DNA of 64,000 nucleotides from [Clostridium] asparagiforme DSM 15981 (GTDB lineage: Bacteria; Bacillota; Clostridia; Lachnospirales; Lachnospiraceae). A program made the translations under genes and the position numbers. A model generated the notes under the pieces. That model did not search any database and was not told the DNA's origin. It saw only the letters and a program-made list of their open reading frames with translations. How positions within the stretch are numbered: the first letter of the stretch is position 1; each line of letters opens with the position of its first letter. The stretch lies in assembly GCA_025149125.1 (NCBI GenBank), contig CP102272.1, positions 806,001 through 870,000 of the forward strand. The letters are read 5' to 3'. Of this stretch, positions 54,241-63,940 are shown in pieces.

Positions 54241-54666
54241 GTGGATGTGAAGCTGAATGTATTATCCCATGATGCCCTGCTGAAGAAATACGGACTACAG
54301 GAAGGCGGCCCAGTGCAAAAGCTGGTAGACAGTGAGGCCATGCGGTATATGAGCGATTATATGCCGCGGCGTCAGGCTGGGGAGCTGGAGCACATGATGA
54401 TATTGTCCACGGTGATTGGTTCCGGCCAGATTGATATACCTGGCCCATATGCGCATTATCTGCATGAGGGAATTTTATATGTATCCCCGACCACGGGAAG
54501 TGCTTGGGCGAAGAAAGACGAGATCAAAGTTCCAACGGATCGGTTGCTGACCTATGCGGGCGCTCCCATGCGTGGTAAGAAGTTCTTTGACCGTATGAAG
54601 GCGGATCACAAGGACGATATCCTGAAAGACGCACAGGCCCTTGTAGACAGAGGAGGAAAGACGTGA
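54241..54666 (+). CDS. Minor capsid protein 2-like, element 2
   Basis: 141 aa from GTG 54241 behind TAGGTGATATTAC. Carries the PYAHYLHEGILYVSP motif; essentially identical to 11845-12270 after residue 50. Confidence 0.75.
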   Translation: MDVKLNVLSHDALLKKYGLQEGGPVQKLVDSEAMRYMSDYMPRRQAGELEHMMILSTVIGSGQIDIPGPYAHYLHEGILYVSPTTGSAWAKKDEIKVPTDRLLTYAGAPMRGKKFFDRMKADHKDDILKDAQALVDRGGKT

Positions 54667-55118
54667 CAATCATAGATTATATGCGTCAGAAATTAACCGA
54701 GTATCCGAAGATATCGGAATTTCTGGGCGGGGATGATATCCACATTGACTTTACGGACCCGTCACCGGTAAATTATGGCCTGTCAAGCACCGGAGACAGC
54801 CTGATCAAGGAAGATATGCTAGGAAACCAGACGAGGCGACATAACTTCACCCTGTATGCGGTGGGCCAGTCGTTCACTGATTACTGCCGTTTGGCGAACA
54901 GTAATTTCCTTTTGGAACTGTCATACTGGTTGGAACGTTTGCCATCAGAAAATTGCCTGGAGATCGACGTTGACGGAAAGAAGCTGACAGGGGAATTTGT
55001 GGGAGCCACCACGGCCAATGCTATGGCTATGCAGCCGATGAGTGAAACAATGGATAATGGCGTGCTGTACCAGATACAGATAAGCGCCATGTATAAAATA
55101 GAAAGCGAGGAATTTTAA
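54663..55118 (+). CDS. Minor capsid protein 3-like / tail terminator, element 2
   Basis: 151 aa; 4-nt overlap with the gene before. Differs from element 1 chiefly at residues 85-105 (SYWLERLPSENCLEIDVDGK), flanked by near-identical sequence, a small swapped patch. Confidence 0.7.
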   Translation: MTIIDYMRQKLTEYPKISEFLGGDDIHIDFTDPSPVNYGLSSTGDSLIKEDMLGNQTRRHNFTLYAVGQSFTDYCRLANSNFLLELSYWLERLPSENCLEIDVDGKKLTGEFVGATTANAMAMQPMSETMDNGVLYQIQISAMYKIESEEF

Positions 55119-55628
55119 ATGCCTGATGCAGTAGGAAAAATCAAACGGAAATTTATGGCTCATTTCATCAATGCCGCGTTGCCGTCCGCCTCCTCTCCGG
55201 TGTTTGTGCGCCTGGGGAATGACTTGGAAGAGTATAGCGTGGAAATGAATGCCAACGTAGAAACCAAAACCAATATCAAGGGTGAAACCTCTGTCAATCT
55301 GGACAGTTACCAGCCGCAGGCGTCGGTAGAACCTTATTATGCTGAGGTTGGCGATCCGCTGTTTGAGCGCTTACAGACGATTGCGGACGAGCGCCAGACA
55401 TTGGACGACCTGAAAACCGAGACGGTAGAAGTCCATTTGTGGGAGGCTCCCACATCCGGGAAATACGTGGCGTATAAGGAGGATGGTATCATCGAGGTGG
55501 TCAGTTATGGCGGAGACACCACCGGATATCAGATTCCATTTAACGTCCACTCGACAGGGAACCGGGTTAAGGGGACTTTTGATCTTGCGACCAAGACATT
55601 CACTGCGGATTCTGGTTCTGCATCATAA
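55119..55628 (+). CDS. Major tail (tube) protein, element 2
   Basis: 169 aa, one residue shorter at the start than element 1 (MPDAVGK). Otherwise nearly identical, so either prophage could complement the other's tail tube. Confidence 0.8.
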   Translation: MPDAVGKIKRKFMAHFINAALPSASSPVFVRLGNDLEEYSVEMNANVETKTNIKGETSVNLDSYQPQASVEPYYAEVGDPLFERLQTIADERQTLDDLKTETVEVHLWEAPTSGKYVAYKEDGIIEVVSYGGDTTGYQIPFNVHSTGNRVKGTFDLATKTFTADSGSAS

Positions 55629-55641
55629 GGGGGGATATAAC

Positions 55642-56088
55642 ATGCGCAGCATTAGTTTTTCTGAAAATTATAAGTCGTTTTCGATCAATGGAGATGAGAG
55701 CCGGGTAATCAGATTTAACCCGGATGACCCGAATATTTTGGTCCGCGCGGAGGAAGCGCAGAAACGAATCAGCGAAAAGCAGGGGCTGCTTACCACTGTC
55801 AAATTGCGGCCAGATGGAAGCCCGGTAAGTAATTCTGAGGCAGCAAGTGAGGCGTTGCGAGAATTTGACGATATGATCTGCAAAGAAATTAACTACGTTT
55901 TTAACGCGGATGTATATGACACAGTTTTTGCCGGACAGTCTCCACTGTGCATTGTGGGAGAGGAAAAGGATTTTCTGTTTGAGGCGTTCTTGAAGGCCGC
56001 AATGCCAATTATTGAAGAGGGCATTGCAGAGTTTAACGCCAAAGGCATGGATCGCATTGAAAAGTACACAAAGGAATATTTGAAATGA
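55642..56088 (+). CDS. Tail assembly chaperone, element 2
   Basis: 148 aa; ATG 55642 follows AAGGGGGGATATAAC (the longer frame runs inside the tail-tube gene). Matches 13248-13694 with two substitutions. Confidence 0.72.
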   Translation: MRSISFSENYKSFSINGDESRVIRFNPDDPNILVRAEEAQKRISEKQGLLTTVKLRPDGSPVSNSEAASEALREFDDMICKEINYVFNADVYDTVFAGQSPLCIVGEEKDFLFEAFLKAAMPIIEEGIAEFNAKGMDRIEKYTKEYLK

Positions 56089-56642
56089 TTGGCCGGTTGC
56101 CATCCACCCTGGAGGTTGGCGGAAAACTGTATAAGATTCGCACAGACTTCCGCGACATACTGACTATCATGTTGGCGTTCTCCGATCCAGAGCTTGACGA
56201 ACGGGAAAAGTATGCGGTTATGCTTACTATCTTGTATGAGGATCACGATATTCCCGCGGAGGATGTGCCGGAGGCCATAGAGCGGGCTATCTGGTTTCTG
56301 GATTGCGGTCAGACCAACGAGGATAAGAAGCCGCCGCGCAAGGTTATGGACTGGGAGCAAGACGAATCAATCTTGTTCCCATCCATCAACAAGGTTGCGG
56401 GAAAGGAGGTTCGTGCCGTAGAGCATATGCACTGGTGGACCTTCATGGGATATTTCATGGAGATTGAGGACGGCACATTTTCCACAGTGCTGGGAATCCG
56501 CCAGAAACGAACCAAGGGAAAGAAGCTTGAAAAGTGGGAGCAGGAATTTTACCGGAACAATCGAAAATTGTGTGACCTGAAAACGAGATATACGGCCGAG
56601 GAACAAGCCGAAATTGACGAATGGAACAAATTACTGGGGTAG
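56085..56642 (+). CDS. Gp15-family tail assembly protein, element 2
   Basis: 185 aa, ATGA overlap. Identical to 13691-14248 for about 120 residues, then a few changes (GIRQKRTKGKKLEKWE). Confidence 0.82.
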   Translation: MIGRLPSTLEVGGKLYKIRTDFRDILTIMLAFSDPELDEREKYAVMLTILYEDHDIPAEDVPEAIERAIWFLDCGQTNEDKKPPRKVMDWEQDESILFPSINKVAGKEVRAVEHMHWWTFMGYFMEIEDGTFSTVLGIRQKRTKGKKLEKWEQEFYRNNRKLCDLKTRYTAEEQAEIDEWNKLLG

Positions 56643-56666
56643 GACGCTGATCGGCGTCTTATTTTT
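56643..56666 (+). terminator. Short hairpin with T-tract, element 2
   Basis: GACGC-TGATCG-GCGTC then TTATTTTT, same place as 14249-14272. Confidence 0.6.
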
Positions 56667-56689
56667 GTGCGCGGAATCGAGGTGATAAC

Positions 56690-59488
56690 ATGGCAACAGG
56701 CGGGAGCGACGGAAGCTTAAATTTTGACACCAAGATCAACACAGAAGGTTTTGACGCTGGCATGTCTACGCTTACCAAGGCCGTGGAGAAGCTTTCCGGC
56801 CTGATTGAAAATCTTACCAATCGTATGGAGGGATCATTTTCTGGTGCTGGGAGCGCAGCCCAAACCGCGGCGCAAAAAGTTGACACCGTGGCCGAATCTG
56901 CCCGGAAAGCCGCCGCAGAATTGGAGCGCTTGCAGAAAGAGAAGGACGCCACGTTCCGAGGTACGATTGAAAACAATGTGTCCAGCTCTGTCCCGGAGCG
57001 TGAAGGAAATTATGACGTATACGGAAATGATGTGGATGAGATCATCCGCAAGCAAAGAGAACTTGAAGCGGCCGCGCGTGAGACAACCAGTACAGTAACG
57101 GAAGGGACTGAGCAGCAGGAGCGCAGTGTGGTGGGGCTGAAAGACTCAATGCGGCTTGCACTGGAGGTATTTCAGCGGTTCCCGTCAACCATAAAAGGAG
57201 CCTTTGAGGCTGCCGGTGATGCTGCGTCTGGGGCCACGATGAAAACAAGGTCCTTGCAAGATGAGATTGACCGCTATACTGACGCGCTGTATTATGCGGA
57301 GCGTTCCGGCCTGGGACTTGGTGATAAGGCATACGATGAGGTGTATGTGGGACTTTCCAAGGCCAAGAAGAAAGCCGAGGAATACAAAAAGTCTCTGCTT
57401 GGTGTGGACCAGAACCAGAAAAAAGCGGATAAGTCCTCTAAGAAGTTGGGGACCAGTATGAAACAGACGGCCAAGAAAGGCGCTGTACCGCTGTCAAAGA
57501 GCATTGTTAAGCTGTCCAATATGTTCCAACTTATGGTAATCCGCATGGCTATGCGTGCGGCGCTACAGGCCGCAAAGGAAGGGTTTGAGAACCTTGCGCA
57601 GTATTCGGACGAGACAAATAAAAGTATATCGTCTCTAATGTCAGCAAATACAAGATTGAAAAACAGTTTTGCAACGGCTGCGGCCCCAGTTCTGAATGTA
57701 ATGGCACCCGCGTTAAAATCGCTGATTGACCTGTTATCCGAGGCAACTTCTTGGGCTGGACAACTCTTTGCGACCCTGTCAGGAAAAACAACGTTCGTTA
57801 AGGCTGTGGACGTCGAAGAGGACTATGGGGCTTCTTTGAAGGACAGCAACAAGGAACTGGAAAAGAAAGAAAAGCTCAACAAGAAGCTAACGTTTTCTTT
57901 TGACGATCTCATTCAGGCTCAGAGCAATGCACAGAAATCTGATTACATTGGTCCTACACCGGATCAGATGTTCGAAACCGTAGAGATTACGGACGATATT
58001 GTGACATTCGCTGATACCGTTAAGGGTGTGCTTTCCGGCCTGTTTGACCCCATTAAACAGTCATGGGAAGAGAACGGCCACTATGCAACCGAGGCGGCAA
58101 AGACGGCATTCAACAGTCTAAAAACGCTTGCGGGTGACGTTGGAGCGTCGTTCATGCAGGTGTGGAAAACGGAAGGATATGGGAAGCAGATAACGGATGA
58201 CCTGCTGATCACGTTCGGGAACCTCATGCTGACCGTTGGGAATCTGGCGGATCGTTTTGACGAAGCGTGGAGGAGCGGAGACACAGGAACCAGTATTATG
58301 CGCCATCTGGGGGACATAGTGCTGGAGATTACCGGGGTTTTCCGGGAAGCATCTGAGTCAATCAAGGATTGGTCGTCGAAGTTGGATTTTAGCCCATTGT
58401 TGCGCTCGTTTGACAATGTTTTGGCGAGGATCACCCCGATTGTAAATAAGGTTGGAAGCATTCTGCTGTGGTTGCTGAATAGCGTATTCTTGCCATTGAG
58501 CAAGTGGGCGCTGGAAAAGGCTGTCCCAGTTGTACTTGACCTGATGGCGGCGGGCTTAGAGGTGCTTAATTCTGTATTGGATGCGCTACAGCCGTTGGCA
58601 AATTGGCTGTGGGAGAAGTTTTTGAAACCGCTGGGGGAATGGACCGGGGAAATTATTATTGCAGCATTAGAGAAAATTGTTGAATGGCTCACAAAGTTTT
58701 CGGATTGGATTTCAAGCCATCAAGAGGAAGTCCAGTTGATTACAGAATACGTTCTTGCATTTTTTGCAGCCTGGAAAGTAACAGAGTTTGTAGAAAATGT
58801 TAAAAGAATGATTGATATTTTATCTGAAAAGGGATTGATGGGGATATTGTCTCAGTTATCATCAAAATTGGATATTGCATCATGGGGATTTTTAGGGACT
58901 GCTGCGGCAATCGCCGCCGTTGTTTCTGCTGCATTCGAAATATACCAAAATTGGGATAAAATGACACCCACCGAGAAATTCATAACTGGTTTATTGGCTG
59001 CTGCGGCTGCTGCGGCAACATTGGCGGTCGCTATTGGGGGAATCGAAGGACCGTTGGGTGTAACTCTCAGGGTGGCCGCAATAACTGCGGGAGTAGCCGC
59101 AGCATTGATTGCCATAAATGCCGGAAAGCGTTCTTCTGCATACCAGGGATCTCATAGTGGAGGTGGAGGAAGCTTTTCAGCCTATTCCATCCCCATAATG
59201 GCATCTTACAAAATGCCCCGACTTGCTACCGGAACCGTGGTCCCCCCGCGCGCTGGCGAGTTTGCCGCGATCTTGGGAGACAATAATGTCGATACGGAGA
59301 TTGTTAGCCCGATTCCGGCCATGAAGCAAGCATTCAAGGAGGCCATTGCAGAAATGGGCGGTATTGGTGGGAATCAGACGTTAAGGGCGGACCTGATTGT
59401 GGATGGAACTAAATTCGGCCAGTTGGTCTATAAGTTCAATAACAAAGAGCGGCAGCGCGTCGGCGTTCGCATGGTGACGGAGGGATAG
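56690..59488 (+). CDS. Tape measure protein, element 2
   Basis: 932 aa. First 220 residues and last 110 match element 1. The segments about 235-330 (TAKKGAVPLSKSIVKLSNMF) and 670-815 (VLAFFAAWKVTEFVENVKRM; AAAAAATLAVAIGGIEGPLG) are replaced but keep hydrophobic character and total length within 3 residues, as expected if tail length is constrained. Confidence 0.88.
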   Translation: MATGGSDGSLNFDTKINTEGFDAGMSTLTKAVEKLSGLIENLTNRMEGSFSGAGSAAQTAAQKVDTVAESARKAAAELERLQKEKDATFRGTIENNVSSSVPEREGNYDVYGNDVDEIIRKQRELEAAARETTSTVTEGTEQQERSVVGLKDSMRLALEVFQRFPSTIKGAFEAAGDAASGATMKTRSLQDEIDRYTDALYYAERSGLGLGDKAYDEVYVGLSKAKKKAEEYKKSLLGVDQNQKKADKSSKKLGTSMKQTAKKGAVPLSKSIVKLSNMFQLMVIRMAMRAALQAAKEGFENLAQYSDETNKSISSLMSANTRLKNSFATAAAPVLNVMAPALKSLIDLLSEATSWAGQLFATLSGKTTFVKAVDVEEDYGASLKDSNKELEKKEKLNKKLTFSFDDLIQAQSNAQKSDYIGPTPDQMFETVEITDDIVTFADTVKGVLSGLFDPIKQSWEENGHYATEAAKTAFNSLKTLAGDVGASFMQVWKTEGYGKQITDDLLITFGNLMLTVGNLADRFDEAWRSGDTGTSIMRHLGDIVLEITGVFREASESIKDWSSKLDFSPLLRSFDNVLARITPIVNKVGSILLWLLNSVFLPLSKWALEKAVPVVLDLMAAGLEVLNSVLDALQPLANWLWEKFLKPLGEWTGEIIIAALEKIVEWLTKFSDWISSHQEEVQLITEYVLAFFAAWKVTEFVENVKRMIDILSEKGLMGILSQLSSKLDIASWGFLGTAAAIAAVVSAAFEIYQNWDKMTPTEKFITGLLAAAAAAATLAVAIGGIEGPLGVTLRVAAITAGVAAALIAINAGKRSSAYQGSHSGGGGSFSAYSIPIMASYKMPRLATGTVVPPRAGEFAAILGDNNVDTEIVSPIPAMKQAFKEAIAEMGGIGGNQTLRADLIVDGTKFGQLVYKFNNKERQRVGVRMVTEG

Positions 59489-59493
59489 AGAGC

Positions 59494-59880
59494 ATGAATG
59501 AAAATATCTTTTCCATCGATGGCGTGGAGCTGCGGGTAAATGTGCTGAAAATGGAGCGAGGGTTTTCCGTGACTGATACGGAAAACTCTAACCGCTTGCA
59601 AAATTACAAAATGCACCGGGAAGTGGCAGGAACTTTCTACAACTACACCATGGAAGTGGAGCCGCACCCATCTCACCGGGAAGATTATGATACCTTCTAC
59701 GAGATCATTACTGCGCCGGTAGAATCTCACCGGATGGTATTTCCGTATGCCCAAAAGACGTTAGAGTTTGAGGCATACGTGACCCAAGGCAAGGACACCA
59801 TGAAACAGGTAAATGGTCAGAATCTATGGGAAGGATTGTCCGTGTATTTTGTCGCAATGGAACCGCAAAGGAGGCCGTGA
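59494..59880 (+). CDS. Distal-tail-like protein, element 2
   Basis: 128 aa; ATG after GGAGGGATAGAGAGC. Nearly identical to 17089-17475 (VLKMERGFSVTDTENSNRLQ). Confidence 0.6.
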   Translation: MNENIFSIDGVELRVNVLKMERGFSVTDTENSNRLQNYKMHREVAGTFYNYTMEVEPHPSHREDYDTFYEIITAPVESHRMVFPYAQKTLEFEAYVTQGKDTMKQVNGQNLWEGLSVYFVAMEPQRRP

Positions 59881-59881
59881 C

Positions 59882-61675
59882 ATGTTTCTGAAACAATCAA
59901 TTCTATCCGATGCCGTGCAGAACACGGAGGGACTGAAAATTGTATATGATGACGTGGCCCCTTATGCGAAAGAGCATAGCAGCCCCCAGGTGATAGACCC
60001 GGGGCTGCGGCCTCACAAAGGCTTGTATCCGGGAAAAGGACTGTACCCGCGAAAAACTAAGGTAAGGCAGGAATTCCCTGATCTGAGGCGGGATGATCTG
60101 ACATATCCGGGTTATGCCTTGTGCCTCCCGCGGTTCGCGCTGATGAACGGAAAATACGTCAACTTTCCCGACAATGCGGCGGATTATGGCTATATTTCGG
60201 ATGAGATATCAGGGGCAGATTGTCACCTTGCAAGGACGGTACGGACCGTCGGACTCCGACCACACGCGGGGTTACATCCTGGCGTGTTCCTATTCCCGCG
60301 ATCAACGACAGAGGAGACAACAAGCAACCCGGAATTGACCATTCTATTCAGCCAGAAATTCACGAGCGTTGGGGTGTTGTTGACGTTCAACATGATGTCA
60401 GGTGATTACTGCACAAGGCTTAGAGCCAAGTGGTATTCAGACGGCGAGTTATTATCTGATATGGAGTTCCGGCCTGACTCAGTGCGGTATTTTTGCAATA
60501 ACTATGTGCGCCTTTATGACAAGATCGTTATAACGTTTTACGAAACCTCACGGCCTTGGAGGCCGGTATTCATCACCCGGATAGATTATGGAATCTACCG
60601 GGATTTTTTCGCGGACGAGCTGCTATCAACCTCTTGTCTACAAGAAGTCAATGCTATCAGCGAGAATATCAGTTTCAATACATTGAATTTCACCGTTCGC
60701 ACTGAAACAAACATTCCGTTCGACTTCCAGAAAAAACAAAAGTTGGCCCTGTATTTCAACGGTCAGCGGATCGGAAATTTCTACTTGAAGAACGGGGCCA
60801 GGAAGAACCGCACGGACTACCAGATGGACAGCCACGACGCCATTGGCGTGCTGGACGGCAATGAGTTTCCCGGCGGGGTGTACACTGGTCAGTTGACCAG
60901 GGATGTGATTGACCAAATTTTTGAGGGTGAGGATTTCAACTATCTATTGGATGATTCCCTGGCAGACATTCCGCTGATCGGGTATATACCATACACGACG
61001 AAGCGCAATGCGTTGGTGCAGATTGCATTCTCAATCGGTGCCGTGGTGGATACCAGCAATTACGATGGTGTTCTGATCTATCCGCAGCAGACGGAAGTAA
61101 CCGGGGAATTTTCGGAAGTCGATACATATGACGGCGTGACCATGGAACACAGTGACGTGGTAACTGGTATTCGGTTGATGGCGCATACATACCAGCAATC
61201 AGAGGATACAGAGGAGTTGTACAACGACACGCTATCCGGCACAGCTGAGGTAATATTTTCCGATCCTCATTACGGCCTGACAATTACCGGCGGGACATTG
61301 TTGAAGAGCGGGGATAATTACGCCGTGATCAGTGGAACCGGATCGGCGGTTGTGCTGACCGGAAAGAAATATATCCATATGACCACTGCGCTCCTGAAGG
61401 AGAATCCCACCATAGTATTCAATCGGAACGTCAAGGAAGTATCTGACGCCACGCTTGTGCACCCTGGAAATGCTCCCGCGGTGCTGGAACGGGTGTATGA
61501 ATACTACCAGCGTGCCGAAAACGTGACCGGTGACGTGCTGCTGACAGATAAGACGCTCGGGCAGGTAGTTGGGATTGATACGGGATATGACGGACGCCGG
61601 GAAGGAACGATTGAAAGCATTTCATACCAATTCGGCATTCGGGAGATTAAGGCGGAGGTGGTCATCCATGAGTAA
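59882..61675 (+). CDS. Tail hub/tip protein, element 2
   Basis: 597 aa; ATG 59882 behind AAAGGAGGCCGTGAC. Carries the same GLRPHKGLYPGKGLYPRK and GLRPHAGLHPGVFLFPRS motifs; only scattered substitutions against 17477-19270. Confidence 0.65.
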   Translation: MFLKQSILSDAVQNTEGLKIVYDDVAPYAKEHSSPQVIDPGLRPHKGLYPGKGLYPRKTKVRQEFPDLRRDDLTYPGYALCLPRFALMNGKYVNFPDNAADYGYISDEISGADCHLARTVRTVGLRPHAGLHPGVFLFPRSTTEETTSNPELTILFSQKFTSVGVLLTFNMMSGDYCTRLRAKWYSDGELLSDMEFRPDSVRYFCNNYVRLYDKIVITFYETSRPWRPVFITRIDYGIYRDFFADELLSTSCLQEVNAISENISFNTLNFTVRTETNIPFDFQKKQKLALYFNGQRIGNFYLKNGARKNRTDYQMDSHDAIGVLDGNEFPGGVYTGQLTRDVIDQIFEGEDFNYLLDDSLADIPLIGYIPYTTKRNALVQIAFSIGAVVDTSNYDGVLIYPQQTEVTGEFSEVDTYDGVTMEHSDVVTGIRLMAHTYQQSEDTEELYNDTLSGTAEVIFSDPHYGLTITGGTLLKSGDNYAVISGTGSAVVLTGKKYIHMTTALLKENPTIVFNRNVKEVSDATLVHPGNAPAVLERVYEYYQRAENVTGDVLLTDKTLGQVVGIDTGYDGRREGTIESISYQFGIREIKAEVVIHE

Positions 61676-62108
61676 ATATATTGACACGCTGATTTTCGAC
61701 CGCGTGGCGGCCGACGTGCAGGAGATGAAAGACAAGGCATACATTGCTTATACTGACCTTAATCGTATTGAGTCAGCCATCAAATGGGTGTCGTATGTAC
61801 TCAACCGGTATGGCTACCAGAATGTGACACATAACAAGCTCAACTGGCAGCCAGAGGACCGTCGGACAGACAGTGAAATGGAACGGTTAAGGGCCAATCT
61901 GGTGGCGATCAGGGCGGCTTATTATACACCTTCCAGCACACCGCAGACGCCGGAAAAAATCACGTTCACGTCTATCTATCAGGCCAATTTTATTGAACGA
62001 ATTATTTATGATCTTGGTAAATTGATAGAAGCTTCTTTCCCCGGGCCGCGCCGGTTGTCGTGTAAACTGGGGCAACGAACGTTGGGAAATAGGAGGATAA
62101 GCCTATGA
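61668..62108 (+). CDS. Baseplate-associated protein (146 aa), element 2
   Basis: ATG 61668 overlaps the hub stop; a longer frame within the hub gene is not favoured. Same plan as 19263-19703. Confidence 0.6.
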   Translation: MSKYIDTLIFDRVAADVQEMKDKAYIAYTDLNRIESAIKWVSYVLNRYGYQNVTHNKLNWQPEDRRTDSEMERLRANLVAIRAAYYTPSSTPQTPEKITFTSIYQANFIERIIYDLGKLIEASFPGPRRLSCKLGQRTLGNRRISL

Positions 62109-62596
62109 GTCTGAAAACCAATTATAAAGACGACAAGTTCGCCGGAAAGCGAATCTATAAGATGGATACGCTGGAAGGTGGACTTGTTACGCTGGAGGAC
62201 CAGACCCAGTACCAGGAAGAGGGAGACATATTTTCCGCAGCAGATATTAATGCCACGAATACGGCTGTCAATTCCAATACAGCAGGACTTTCCCAGGCGG
62301 AGAAGATGATAGCGGGGTTGCAAGATAAGATCGTTGTGAACCTTCCGGTATCTGGCTGGAGTGGGACGGCTCCATTCACGCAAACAATACCGCTTCTGGG
62401 GATTAAGAACACAGATAATCCCATCCCAGGTATGTTGTACCCGGATAACCTGACTGAGGATCGGAAAGCCCAGATTGATAAGAGTTCCAACATGATCACG
62501 GAAATAGAGACGTTGGATGGATCGCTAAAAGTAACCTGCCAGTTTAAGCGGCCAACTGCTGACTTGATTCTGGTGCTGAAAGGGGTTAGTCTATGA
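62105..62596 (+). CDS. Baseplate/receptor-region protein (163 aa), element 2
   Basis: Matches 19700-20191; differences concentrate at residues 55-75 (AVNSNTAGLSQAEKMIAGLQ). Confidence 0.6.
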   Translation: MSLKTNYKDDKFAGKRIYKMDTLEGGLVTLEDQTQYQEEGDIFSAADINATNTAVNSNTAGLSQAEKMIAGLQDKIVVNLPVSGWSGTAPFTQTIPLLGIKNTDNPIPGMLYPDNLTEDRKAQIDKSSNMITEIETLDGSLKVTCQFKRPTADLILVLKGVSL

Positions 62597-63012
62597 AATT
62601 ATCACTGCCGTTTAAGGGTCAGAATGTTGACATTTCCAGCCTGACAGCTGCCCCCAGTGATGTGCGAAAAAGCAAGAAATATATTGGCTCAGGTAGCGAC
62701 GATGAACGCATTGGAGAAATGGAGCGGATCGCACCGGTTACGCACAATCTGTCGCTGAATGGGGTATACAACATTCCGGCAGGTGAGCATACTGGACAGG
62801 ACGTGATCCGCCAGGAATTGCCGACAATGGGAACGCAATATGTTGCACCTGGTGCTGGTCAAATTGTGATCGAATGCGCCGGAAAGTATATGACCGGGAA
62901 CATCGTCATTCAGGCCGTTGCGAATCTGACGGCAGAAAACATCAAGTATGGTGTTACGGTTGGAGAAGGGGAAGGAGCGGTCACAGGAACATGTCAGGGA
63001 TTTTTCGATTAA
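62593..63012 (+). CDS. Tail fibre-like beta-repeat protein, element 2
   Basis: 139 aa, ATGA overlap confirms the start also chosen at 20188. Almost identical to 20188-20607. Confidence 0.65.
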   Translation: MKLSLPFKGQNVDISSLTAAPSDVRKSKKYIGSGSDDERIGEMERIAPVTHNLSLNGVYNIPAGEHTGQDVIRQELPTMGTQYVAPGAGQIVIECAGKYMTGNIVIQAVANLTAENIKYGVTVGEGEGAVTGTCQGFFD

Positions 63013-63026
63013 TTTGGAGGTGGATT

Positions 63027-63929
63027 ATGGCAATATTAGCCTTGCGAAAAACTGGTGGCGGTGCAGACTTTGACCGGCTTACCGCAGTACCGGAGGACGT
63101 GGCCGCGGGGAAAAGGTTCCTGGGAGCTGGGAGTGATGAGACACAAGAGGGGACAATGCCCGTTCAGGGCAGCCCATCTATTATGTTGCCAGCAAACGGT
63201 AGTGTGACACTTCCGGCGGGGAAATATACAGGCGGAAAAGTATCGCAGCAGATTGCCACAATGGGTGAGCAGAGTATTGGACCCGGCGCAAAACAGATTA
63301 CAATTAACTGTGCCGGAAAGTATATGACTGGAAATATTATCATACGCCCCACCAAAAACCTGATTATATCTAACATCAAGAAGAATCAGTATGTTGGAGG
63401 CGTTGGCCCAGGAATATGGGAAGGTTATGTCAACGATGATCCACTGACTCCGTACTTGTATGGCACGTTCTACGGAAACCAGGGTATAACATCAATGCGT
63501 TATACAACGTATCGTCAGGGAACCGGTAAGGTTTCGCTGTCCAAAGATCACATAGCGGCAAGCGCAGGGAGCGGTGAAACAATCGCTTATGTATTTGATC
63601 TTCCGATTCGCTTGGACGGCGTGAAATCATTGACCGTGGAAATGTCTGGGACGGGGAAAACTGCAAAAGTATTGGTATGTCGCGGCCGCGCAACGGGATA
63701 CATAGAAATGGTTACACAATCAGGATCATCCTTGAAATATGAGTATAACCCAGCGTTAGGAGACATCCTCCTTGACGGCACGATTGGTAGAAGTAGTGCC
63801 AGTGGTGACGTATGGAATCAGCAGAAAACATTTGGGTTAAGCGGCCTTACGGGAAATGCCTATCTGTATATTGGAGCCTCGTCACCGGCGTTTTCATTCG
63901 ATTTATACTTTTCAAAATTTAACACCTGA
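63027..63929 (+). CDS. Tail fibre-like protein (300 aa), element 2
   Basis: ATG 63027 follows TTGGAGGTGGATT. Near-identical to 20622-21524; last substitutions are PAFSFDLYFSKFNT. Confidence 0.65.
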   Translation: MAILALRKTGGGADFDRLTAVPEDVAAGKRFLGAGSDETQEGTMPVQGSPSIMLPANGSVTLPAGKYTGGKVSQQIATMGEQSIGPGAKQITINCAGKYMTGNIIIRPTKNLIISNIKKNQYVGGVGPGIWEGYVNDDPLTPYLYGTFYGNQGITSMRYTTYRQGTGKVSLSKDHIAASAGSGETIAYVFDLPIRLDGVKSLTVEMSGTGKTAKVLVCRGRATGYIEMVTQSGSSLKYEYNPALGDILLDGTIGRSSASGDVWNQQKTFGLSGLTGNAYLYIGASSPAFSFDLYFSKFNT

Positions 63930-63940
63930 TGGAGGATATC